Shown here piece after piece: positions 26,406-35,800 of a DNA stretch of 64,000 nt. The notes beneath the pieces were generated by a model. The model was given only the letters and a program-made list of their open reading frames with translations, searched no databases and was not told the origin of the DNA. The stretch's first letter is position 1, and each line of letters opens with the position of its first letter. The position numbers were made by a program, and so were the translations under genes. The stretch is from JASGMR01 sp963664675 (lineage in GTDB: Bacteria > Thermotogota > Thermotogae > Petrotogales > Kosmotogaceae), in the NCBI GenBank assembly GCA_963664675.2, contig CAXXLB010000009.1, forward strand, positions 62,001 through 126,000, given 5' to 3'.

Positions 26406-28445
26406 TTATTGAGCTGCGTTCAGAATGGTTATTCTTCCTTCCAGTTCCGGTGCGATAACTCCCATATCTTCAATGTATTCCATGAAAGCATCTCTGAGGA
26501 AGTGTTTCGTTCTGAGAACTTCTTTACATTCTGCAAGCATTGTGTATAGATCTCCACCACCTGTAAGGAAGTCATTTGCAACTAATTTGTATGTTTTATC
26601 CATGTCTATTGGTTCACCATCTATGGTAACGGAAACGATTCTTTCTCCGGCTTCCTTTGAAGCGTCAAAGGTATATTCCATTCCGGAAACCTGGAGAAAA
26701 CCTCCCGCTGCTCCAGGATACCACGAAACTCCATGTTCCAGTGCATCCCAGATCGTTTTTCCAGTTGCCTCAACGACTACGACTATATTGTCGAATGGTA
26801 AAACTGTATAAATATCTTTGATCGTGATATCTCCCTTTTCAACGCTTGCTCTGACTCCACCACCGTTCTGTATACCGACATCCGCTCCCGTCAAGTACAC
26901 CAGACTATCTGCGATTGCATTTGCAAGATTCGATTCCTTCAGTCTTACCGTTGATCTTTCACCATCAAGATCAACCGAAGTCTCTCCGACAACATCATTT
27001 AGCCTGTCATCCATTTTGGAAACGTATTTATCGGCTAAGAGCTTTGCTGTGGGGTCCTCGGGAAGATTTTGAGACATGAAGACGTTTGAAAAGTTGAATC
27101 CGACAGGAGAATCGTTCCAGAAGTTTATATTCAACTGTCCGACCATTTCTGCATGTTTACCTGCAGATACCAGATAACTGTCTCCCATTTTTTTAGGGAA
27201 TGCAACGATATCGTTTCCTCCACCGAGAACAAAATCAAAACCCTCGGTCTGTGAAGCGATTTTCCCATTGTCTCCATGACAATGAACTAAACCAATTACA
27301 ACATCTGCTTCGTCTTTTACTTCATCAACATATCTTTTTGCTGCATCGAAATGATCCATGAACGTTATTCCAACAACGTTTCTTGGATGTGTGTACCATG
27401 CACTTGTGTCATCCGTCAATCCAACTATAGCGAATTCTATTCCATCAACTTCAACAAATACATACGGGCTTAGGAAATCCGGATAACCTGCATTATGATA
27501 TGTGTTTGCAGATAAGAAGGGAAAATTGGCGAGTTCTGCATTTCTTTCCATAACATTGAACGGAAAATCAAAATCGTGATTACCAAGAACCATCGCATCG
27601 TATCCCATCATGTTCATCAGGTTTATTACGGGTTCACCTTCGAACAGATTCGCAACATTCGTATTGTAGGGAGCGTCTCCAATATCGAGCATGAGGAGAT
27701 CGGGCTGTCTTTCCCGCATCTTTTTAACGTATTCAACTATCTTTGTCATTCCGCCGATAAAGTAATTAGCACCACTCGGCTTATAGGCTTCGATATGTCC
27801 GTGAATATCAGCTGTTATAAGAACTGTGACAGTCTTAAATCTTGGATCTCCAACTACGCTGAAAAGAATTGCCGCGGCCTGTGCCTTTGTCAAATTCTCT
27901 TCGGTGAGCATCAAATCTTCTGGAAAAGCTGTGAATTCTTCTATTAAAAGTTCGACTGGATTTTCTGAATTTATTCCGAAAACAATTTCTCCGATCATCT
28001 GTGAGAAATCTTTTCCCGAAATACCAGCTTCAGGATCGAAGCTATCTGCAGGAGAAATTATTTTTGCGGAAGATAATCCTTCAATATATTTCTCATTCAC
28101 ATTACCTTCTGTATCCTTGAATGACGGAATTGTGAATGTCTCGTCGATTACTCCGAGTCCGTTGGAATATTCAAACTTTTTCTCTAAATCGCCTTCAACA
28201 TACATAGGTTCAATCTCTGCCAGATAAAATGCTTCTACAAGCCATTTAGCAGCCATTTCCCTTTTCAAAGATTCATCAGGGAAAAATTCAGTTCCATCTT
28301 CAACTACCTTTTTTTCAACTAAACCTTCGATCGCATATGCATATTCGCTATCTGCGATATCGGTAAATTTGCAGTCAACTGCAAAAACGACCGTTCCAAA
28401 AAGTAACGCCAGCAAAAGAGATGTTACCAAAAAAATCCTTTTCAT
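26406..28445 (-). CDS. Exported 5'-nucleotidase/UshA-type enzyme with SLH-like N-terminus
   Basis: Secreted bimetallic phosphatase likely to release phosphate from nucleotides or sugar nucleotides. A signal peptide (residues 1-22, cleaved near VFA) is followed by an S-layer-homology-like region (FTDIADSEYAYAIEGLVEKK, FFPDESLKREMAAKWL), then from about residue 215 a metallophosphoesterase domain with DIHGH, MLDIGDAP, GNHDFDF and LVHCHGD, and a C-terminal 5'-nucleotidase domain with NGGGVRA and LPFDNIVV. The start at 28445 follows AGGAGGAG; the upstream in-frame start contains it. 679 residues. The SLH-like part suggests attachment to the cell wall or outer sheath. Confidence 0.92.
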   Translation of the reverse strand: MKRIFLVTSLLLALLFGTVVFAVDCKFTDIADSEYAYAIEGLVEKKVVEDGTEFFPDESLKREMAAKWLVEAFYLAEIEPMYVEGDLEKKFEYSNGLGVIDETFTIPSFKDTEGNVNEKYIEGLSSAKIISPADSFDPEAGISGKDFSQMIGEIVFGINSENPVELLIEEFTAFPEDLMLTEENLTKAQAAAILFSVVGDPRFKTVTVLITADIHGHIEAYKPSGANYFIGGMTKIVEYVKKMRERQPDLLMLDIGDAPYNTNVANLFEGEPVINLMNMMGYDAMVLGNHDFDFPFNVMERNAELANFPFLSANTYHNAGYPDFLSPYVFVEVDGIEFAIVGLTDDTSAWYTHPRNVVGITFMDHFDAAKRYVDEVKDEADVVIGLVHCHGDNGKIASQTEGFDFVLGGGNDIVAFPKKMGDSYLVSAGKHAEMVGQLNINFWNDSPVGFNFSNVFMSQNLPEDPTAKLLADKYVSKMDDRLNDVVGETSVDLDGERSTVRLKESNLANAIADSLVYLTGADVGIQNGGGVRASVEKGDITIKDIYTVLPFDNIVVVVEATGKTIWDALEHGVSWYPGAAGGFLQVSGMEYTFDASKEAGERIVSVTIDGEPIDMDKTYKLVANDFLTGGGDLYTMLAECKEVLRTKHFLRDAFMEYIEDMGVIAPELEGRITILNAAQ

Positions 28446-28725
28446 TCTTTCTCCTCCTATTATGAGATAATACAATTATACTGCATTTACATTTTTTATC
28501 GTTTTAAATAATTATAACTAGATTAAGCTCTTATTCGGAATATGTTAATTGATAAAAATTCCGGATAAAAAAAATGATATAAAACGCCAGAGAACGGGTT
28601 GAGCGTTTGTGAAAATTTTTTTGAAAAAAAATATAAAAATTCTGTGAACAGATAAAAAATTCTTATCAACGTTTTTAAAACGTGTTCAATAAAAAAACGT
28701 AATGTTACATACATCAAAAAAATCC

Positions 28726-29241
28726 TCATCTCTCCTTGAATAGTTCTATTATTCTTCGATGAGGAAGAAGATGAAAACGTTCTTCTTCTTTTTTTATTTT
28801 TTCTTCTTCATCTTTATCTTGTCTTTTCTTGTCTTTATCTTGTCTTGTCTTATATATGTTGCTCTGCTCCATACTCTGCTTATTGTTCTTCTTATATATC
28901 GATATATTGTTCTGTATCATACTCTCCATATGTTTCTCCTCCCTGTTTACCCCCGATGTTGTGCATGATTCAAAAGGTCTGTTAAAAGGCAATTCCGATT
29001 CTTTTTGTTCTTCGCAGTGATCTTTGTATGAACTGTCAGTGCTGCTACCTGTGAACTGCCGGTGAACTGTGTATGTACCTGCAGAGAACTGATTGCCTTT
29101 TTTATAAGAGATGAACCCTCTGTTAATAAGGTTCTTTCTGGCTTTACAAAGGCCTGTCAGCGAACAACCTATCTCATTAATCAGCCTGTTGTTCGATAAA
29201 TTCACATTTCTTTTCCATCTGAATTTGTTTGTATAATTCAC
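28726..29241 (-). pseudogene. Remnant of phage-type replication/DnaD-like HTH protein
   Basis: Residues 1-60 look like the second half of the N-terminal winged helix of phage replication initiators (FRWKRNVNLSNNRLINEIGC, SLTGLCKARKNLINRGFISYKKG), followed by a low-complexity, charged linker and a short C-terminal tail. The first helices expected before this point are missing. The GTG start has no ribosome binding site and follows AT-rich sequence with stops. It is most likely an N-terminally truncated remnant of an old phage or plasmid gene; function as a shorter protein cannot be ruled out. Confidence 0.55.
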
Positions 29242-29319
29242 AAGATTATTTTAATCACTCTAGTCACTCTAAAATACTGGTCTTAACGAGACACTTAAAA
29301 ATAGATCTCCCGATATTTT

Positions 29320-29736
29320 TCAATCATTCTTTTTATCGGTATTTTTTGTTTTCTTCATTGCCACAGCAAATGTGCTGAATCCTTTTGATTCATAATATGA
29401 GATCAAATGCTCTTCACAGATCAATTGTATATGTAATTTTGATGCTTTGCATTTTTTCACGAGTCTGTTCAGTATTTCTGAACCTATTCTTCGGCTGCGG
29501 TAATCCTTATCTACACCTATCCCACATATATAAGCATTTATAATTCCATCAGATATAACCCGGCCCGTTCCTATCAATTTATTTCCTGCATAAACATAAA
29601 TAACATAAAAACTTTTTTCCATAGCTGTTTGCAATGCTATGCCATCGATCTCTAAAAATTCTTGCCCGCCCAGTGACTTATAAAGTGAATAAAGATCCCC
29701 GTGTTTCTTTTCATTTTCTGAATATTCATAATTCAT
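29320..29736 (-). CDS. GNAT-family N-acetyltransferase
   Basis: 138-residue acetyltransferase using acetyl-CoA, substrate unknown. The fold is visible as KLIGTGRVISDG, the YICGIGVDKDYRSRRIGSEIL block with the pyrophosphate-binding R/Q-x-x-G-x-G/A-like motif (RSRRIG), and the C-terminal SYYESKGFSTF motif. The start at 29736 follows GGAGGTTATT; an open frame to 29841 runs through a dispersed repeat and is not coding. No partner genes nearby. Confidence 0.88.
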   Translation of the reverse strand: MNYEYSENEKKHGDLYSLYKSLGGQEFLEIDGIALQTAMEKSFYVIYVYAGNKLIGTGRVISDGIINAYICGIGVDKDYRSRRIGSEILNRLVKKCKASKLHIQLICEEHLISYYESKGFSTFAVAMKKTKNTDKKND

Positions 29737-29749
29737 AATAACCTCCGAC

Positions 29750-30215
29750 ATTATGGTACATAAGATCCGGCGCCTGAAAGACAGCGCCTGGTGTTTGGGA
29801 TTTAGTGCATTGCTAAAAAATCTAATCCTTAATACAATCACTTCTCAACTGTTTTGCCATCGTTCAATTATTACTAATCTATTGCTAAAAGGTCCAAAAG
29901 CTGAAAAGCTCAAAAGATGAATAATAATTGCTAAAAAAAATATGTCATGCTTTTATTATCTGTTATCTAATTCCCTATTCTCTTGTTTTTTCTGCACCCT
30001 TCACCCTGGACCCTTTACCCTATTTTCTATCGTTTCCCGATCTTATTCTCTGTTATCTACTTCTTTATTTTCTTGTTTTTTCTATACCCTTTACCCTCTA
30101 CCCTTCACCCTCATTTTCTATGGTTTCCCCATTGCTTACCAATCGTTTCCCTATCGTTTTCCAATTGTTCAATCGTTGCTCAGCCACCGTTCCTCGCATT
30201 TATTATAATATTTAC
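29750..30215. repeat. Dispersed intergenic repeat, copy 3
   Basis: Pyrimidine-rich on the plus strand. It is made of recurring phrases: TTATCTGTTATCTAATTCCC, ACCCTTTACCCTATTTTC, TCGTTTCCCGATC and CTTGTTTTTTCT twice about 90 bp apart, so it contains an internal tandem duplication. Phrases match the reverse complement of copy 2 (24380-24540). No coding potential. Confidence 0.65.
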
Positions 30216-30447
30216 TCTTAATTTTTTTATTGCTAATACAATTATTTTCTTTCTTTAGAAGGCAATATTGACAACAAACTGTATTATGCGATATAGACAG
30301 TTTATACCTTAAATAACGGGCTATTAATTGTTGGATAAATTTTTTCGGAGAAAAATCAAAAAATTATCCTTTGTTAAGAACAAGATCGATTTGGAAGGAG
30401 TCTCTAAGTAGTAAGTGTAGTTCAAAAAATTTTAAAGGGGAGTAATT

Positions 30448-31308
30448 GTGAAAAAATTTTTTATTATTATTATTTTATTGGTTTTACTCGGGGCTGCTTT
30501 ATTTCTTATTCTGGAAAATAAAAATTCTATTTGTCTTCAACTGAATAAAGTGTTCAATTTCCTGACAGGAAAGAGAGTGGAAGATTCCGAGCAGGAAGAA
30601 ATTGATAATGGTTGCACGGGGAAGAATGATACAAATGAAAAAGATACAGCAAATAAAAAGGTTGTAGTTATAGATCCTGGACATGGCGGAATTGATATAG
30701 GGTGTATAGGAAAAAACAACACATACGAAAAAGATGTGAACTTAAAGATTGCAAATGAATTGAAAAAGCTTCTGGAACAAAAAGATTATACCGTTTACAT
30801 GACAAGGAAGGATGATACATACATCAGCCTTAAAAAGAGAGCTATCTGCGCAAATTCTTTGGGGGCAGATTTATTTATCAGTATTCATCTGAACTCTGTT
30901 GATTTCGATGAGGAAGATATTGAAGGAATGGAAATCTTTTATTATGATTGGTCAGAATCTAATTATGAAGCCGATTTATTGGATTTTTATTCAACTGATT
31001 CACTTGCAGAAAGCCTTTTCAGGGAAAAGGCCGATAATAAAATTTTAACGATCGATAAAAGCAGGGAAGTCGCCGAGGAAATCAAAAAAGTGGTTGAAAA
31101 AACCGATATTCGGTTCAGAAAAATTGAAAGAGATGTGTACGATGTTACAGCATTTACTGACACACCTTCAATTTTAGTCGAATGTAATTTTTTGTCGAAT
31201 CCCAAAATTGAAGCGGCTTTTAATTCTCACAAAACGATTGAGACATATGCAAAGTTTTTATTTGATGGTATAGACAATTACTTTTTGAATAAAACAGAAG
31301 ATCTTTAA
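30448..31308 (+). CDS. N-acetylmuramoyl-L-alanine amidase (Amidase_3)
   Basis: Zinc enzyme that cuts the amide bond between MurNAc and the peptide in peptidoglycan. An N-terminal membrane anchor (residues 4-22) places it outside the membrane. The catalytic domain starts near residue 70: VVVIDPGHGG (zinc His), the TYEKDVNL Glu, RKDDTYISLKKRA, LFISIHLNS (zinc His) and the catalytic Glu in ILVECNFLSNP. A short duplicated segment (GCTGKNDTNEKD near residue 53, GCIGKNNTYEKD near 89) is unusual. GTG start behind AAAGGGGAG. Likely role in wall turnover or daughter-cell separation. Confidence 0.92.
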   Translation: MKKFFIIIILLVLLGAALFLILENKNSICLQLNKVFNFLTGKRVEDSEQEEIDNGCTGKNDTNEKDTANKKVVVIDPGHGGIDIGCIGKNNTYEKDVNLKIANELKKLLEQKDYTVYMTRKDDTYISLKKRAICANSLGADLFISIHLNSVDFDEEDIEGMEIFYYDWSESNYEADLLDFYSTDSLAESLFREKADNKILTIDKSREVAEEIKKVVEKTDIRFRKIERDVYDVTAFTDTPSILVECNFLSNPKIEAAFNSHKTIETYAKFLFDGIDNYFLNKTEDL

Positions 31309-31398
31309 TTACTGACAAATGAAAGATAGATAAACGGTAGTTTATGGTGGCTTGGCAATAGATTAACAGTAATTGAACGAAGGGATAACAATTGAAAA

Positions 31399-32068
31399 GT
31401 AGAAAACAGAGAATAAAAGCGAGACACGTCGGAGAAAACCGATAGTAAAGAATCAGATAACAGCTAAAAAAGAGTTTGTAATTGTACATTTCCAAACTGG
31501 ATAAATAAAGAATTTTCATTTCAGGATTTCGTTGGGTCTGCTTCTATCTTAGACCTATTTGTTATGCACCAGGTACTGTCTTTCAGGTGCCAAATCCCAA
31601 ACATTATTTTCCTGTTATCATTTAGCAGTTTTTTATTATTCATGCCACTTTTCAGCCTTTTAGCCTGTTAATGTATAAATGGTTAAGAAACGGCAAAAAA
31701 CATATATAAAAAATTAATCCTTATACAATCGTTTTCCACCGCTTTACTATTGTTTTACTAATGATCAGGTTGAAAAGCGCTTATATAGATTATTATAATA
31801 TATATTCCCTATTTACACATTTTCCATTCTTCTTTCTCCCTTCACATCAATAAAACAAAATAATTTTTTCAATTTAAACAATGTAAAAAAATTGAAGTGT
31901 CCATTTTCAGGAGTTTTCATCGCCTTTTTAAATCTTTTTGTTACAAAAATATGTTCAAATTTTTAAAAAGGATTAACACACAAACGCTATCATTTAATTT
32001 GTAATGCGTACTTTGTCACTTAACTTTAGTGATAACGTTCTTATTATTTTATATAACATTTATTTTAA
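31399..32068. repeat. Large direct repeat, copy A
   Basis: About 670 bp repeated directly at 32132-32800 with an offset of 732-733 bp and only scattered differences. It begins with GTAGAAAACAGAGAATAAAA, includes phrases of the dispersed repeat family, a promoter (31770-31799) and a T-rich tract, and ends near TTAGTGATAACGTTCTTATT. It appears noncoding. Confidence 0.9.
31770..31799 (+). promoter_or_regulatory. Promoter in repeat copy A
   Basis: TTGAAA (31770-31775), 18 bp, TATAAT (31794-31799). The same promoter is present in copy B, so the giant lipoprotein gene has two tandem promoters. Confidence 0.6.
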
Positions 32069-32131
32069 CGACATCAATTACTTAACGAAGGAATAACAAT
32101 TGAGAAGCAATCGGAAGAATATAATAAAGAA

Positions 32132-32800
32132 GTAGAAAACAGAGAATAAAAGCGAGACACGTCGGAGAAAACCGATAGTAAAGAATCAGATAACAGCTAA
32201 AAAAGAGTTTGTAATTGTACATTTCCAAATTGGATAAATAAAGAATTTTCATTTCAGGATTTTGTTGGATCTGTTTCTATCCCAGACCCATTTGCTATGC
32301 ACCAGATACTGTCTTTCGGGCACCAAACCCCAAACATTATTTTCCTGTTATCATTTAGCAGTTTTTTATTATTCATGCACTTTTCAGCCTTTTAGCCTGT
32401 TAATGTATAAATGGTTAAGAAACGGTAAAAAACATATATAAAAAATTAATCCTTATACAATCGTTTTCCATCGCTTTACTATTGTTTTACTAATGATCAG
32501 GTTGAAAAGCGCTTATATAGATTATTATAATATATATTCCCTATTTACACATTTTCCATTCTTCTTTCTCCCTTCACATCAATAAAACAAAATAATTTTC
32601 TCAATTTAAACAATGCAAAAAAATTGAAGTGTTCATTTTCAGGAGTTTTCATCGCCTTTTTAAATCTTTTTGTTACAAAAATATGTTCAAATTTTTAAAA
32701 AGGATTAACACACAAATGCTATCATTTAATTTATAATGGGTACTTTGTCATTTAACTTTAGTGATAACGTTCTTATTATTTTATGCAACATTTAACTTAA
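32132..32800. repeat. Large direct repeat, copy B
   Basis: Second copy of the block at 31399-32068, immediately upstream of the giant lipoprotein gene. One-base indels (for example CATGCAC for CATGCCAC near 32375) and point changes distinguish it from copy A. Confidence 0.9.
32502..32531 (+). promoter_or_regulatory. Promoter in repeat copy B
   Basis: TTGAAA (32502-32507), 18 bp, TATAAT (32526-32531). It would give an untranslated leader of about 320 nt for the gene at 32856. Confidence 0.6.
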
Positions 32801-32855
32801 ACATCTATCATTTTTGAAAAAATGAATACTCTAAAAACTCAAAGGGGGAGTCTGA

Positions 32856-35800
32856 ATGAAAGTATCTAGGAAATTGAAACAATTTCTTTTCTTCGTGGCA
32901 TGTTTAGTTTTTATTATTTCAATTTCAGCATGTTATTCTAAAATCGGCCCATCCGAAGTAATAATAATTTCACCGCTGAACGGTTTCAATGTTTTTTCGG
33001 ATGAAGTTAATTTCGAATGGAAAGTTGGAAATTCTGTTTCAGGAGTAACGTTCGATTTTTATTTTGGTGATTCCGCAGACAATCTACAGCTCATAGAGGC
33101 CGATATAACAAACGGCGCCTTTTCTAAGAGCGGATTAACAAAATTCAAGACATATTACTGGAAAGTATTGGCGAAAAACAAATATGGTGAAGTAGAAAGC
33201 GGCGTTTTCTCATTCATGATATGTGATGAATATCCAAGAAACCCAACACCGAGTAATCTGAGTACGGGTGTGGGAACAGACACGCTCCTTTCATGGGAAT
33301 GTTGCTGCCCTGAAGGATCAACACTTACATATAATATATATCTCGGAGTTGGCACCATACCTTATCTGGTAAAAGAAGGGGCCACAACGAATAGTTATGA
33401 TCCGGGTGGTCTTGACACAGGAAGCGAATACAGTTGGAAAGTAGTGGCAGTAGATGGAGAAGAAAGTTATGAAAGTGAGATATGGAGTTTTGAAACAGTC
33501 CCCGGACATGAAAACACTCCTCCGGATGTACCGAATCTCACAAATCCTGAAGATCATTCTATAGGCCAGCCCATAGACATAACATTGGAATGGAACTGTA
33601 CGGATCCTGACGGAGATGCTCTTACATATGATCTGTACTTTGGAAAGAATCCCGAACCACAACTCTATACAAATGACGAAGAAGTAACAAGTTTCAATAT
33701 AATCGGACTCGACAAAGGAACAGTATATTACTGGAAGATACTGGCAAAGGATGGAAATGGAGGAAAAACACCCTCAGCTATTTATAGCTTCAAGACAATA
33801 GAAGATCCTGACAACCATCCACCAACAGAACCCAGTGCACCAGTGCCTGCTGATGAAGCAATCGATCAGCCAATAGATGCAACGCTTTCATGGGAATGTA
33901 CCGATCCTGATGGTGACACATTGAAATACGACGTATATTTTGGTGATAACGTTAATCCATCACTTGTAAGTTTTGAACAGGCAGGCGACACATTTGATCC
34001 GGGCGAATTGGCCAAAGGAACAACATATTACTGGAAGATAGTGGCAAAAGACGGAAGAGGCGGAGTAACTGCAGGACCGAAATGGGAATTTGAAACCATC
34101 CCTGATCCTGGAAACATACCTCCCGATGTGCCCAATCTTACAAATCCATTGAACAATTCGATAGACCAACCTGTAGACATAGCATTGGAATGGAACTGTA
34201 CGGATCCTGATGGAGACGCTCTTACATATGATCTGTACTTTGGAAAGAATGCCGAACCGCAGTTCTATACAAATGATATAGAAACAACGACATTCAACAT
34301 AAACGAACTGGATAAAGGAACAACATATTACTGGAAAATATTGGCGAAAGACGGAAGAGGTGGAAGGACATTCTCAGCCATTTATAACTTCAAAACAGTA
34401 GAAGATCCGGGCAACCATCCACCAACAGAACCCAGCACACCTACTCCTGTTGATGAAGCAACAAATCAGCCAACAGACACGACACTTTCTTGGGAATGTA
34501 CGGATCCTGATGGAGACACACTGAAATATGATGTATATTTTGGTGACAACGTTAACCCATCACTTGTAAGTTTTGAACAGGCAGACAACACATATGATCC
34601 TGGAGAACTGGCAAGAGGAACAACATATTACTGGAAGATAGTGGCGAAAGACGGAAGAGGTGGAGTAACTGCAGGTGCGAAATGGGAATTTGAAACCATC
34701 CCTGATCCGGGAAACACACCTCCTGATGTACCCAACCTTACAAATCCATTGAACGATTCGATAGACCAACCCGCAGACATAACATTGGAATGGAACTGTA
34801 CGGATCCTGACGGAGATGCTCTTACTTATGATCTGTACTTTGGAAGAAATGCCGAACCACAGTTCTATACAAATGATATAGAAGGCACTACTTTCAGTAT
34901 AAATGGATTGGAAGAAGGAATAAAATATTATTGGAAGATTTTGGCGAAGGATGGAAGAGGTGGAAGAACACCTTCGGCAGTTTATAACTTCACAACTGAA
35001 GGTATTCCGGAACCGATAAATGCAACACCAACAAACAACGCAACGGGTGTAATGTGGAACAGTGTAACACTCAAATGGGAAGTTGCAGGAGACAGTGAAG
35101 GATTATACTATGACATATATTTTGGAAAAGATCCAATACCTGGAATATACAGAATAGGACATGACGCCACAGAGATAACAATAGGAAATCTTGAGCGTGG
35201 ACAGAAATATTACTGGCAGGTAGTGGCAACAGACGAGCCATATTCAAGAGAAAGTAAAACAATGGCTTCGAATGAAAAAATGGTGGAAGATGCATTAATG
35301 AGAAAAGAAGGAGCGGCGACAGTTGGGGTCATCTGGAGTTTTACAACGAAGGAAAATTCCATACCTGTTCCCGTTTCAATAAATCCGACAGACGATGCGA
35401 CAGATATCAGTCCGAATAGTACGCTCACATGGGAATTCACAGATCCTGATGGAGACACATTGAAATATGACGTATATTTCGGAAACACTCCGAATCCACC
35501 ACTTGTAAGTTTCGATCAGGAAAATAGCACATATTCCCCCGAAGGAATGGTCGGTGGAAGAACAAAATATTACTGGAAAATAGTAGTAAAGGACGGATAT
35601 GGTGGAAAATATGATAGTGGTATCCTCGAATTCACTACTGAAATGATTCAATGGGAAGGTTCTTTTGGTGGTACCAATTCTGATTCCGCTCAATCGATAG
35701 TCCAGACAGCGGACGGAGGATATATAGTTGCTGGTTCTACTAAGTCAACAAATGGTGATGTTACTGGATTGCATGGGTACGCCAGCGATTACTGGATAGT

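Noticed and set aside
28759..29020. Phe/Leu-rich frames that look like membrane proteins
   Set aside because: They are the complement of the lysine/glutamate-rich tail of the replication-protein remnant.
29928..30258. Three overlapping frames of 88-97 residues
   Set aside because: They lie in the dispersed repeat and are all open because the block is pyrimidine-rich; no binding site or conserved pattern.
31399..32800. Direct repeats considered as terminal repeats of a transposon
   Set aside because: Nothing coding lies between the copies (only ~60 bp) and no target duplication is visible; a tandem duplication explains them better.
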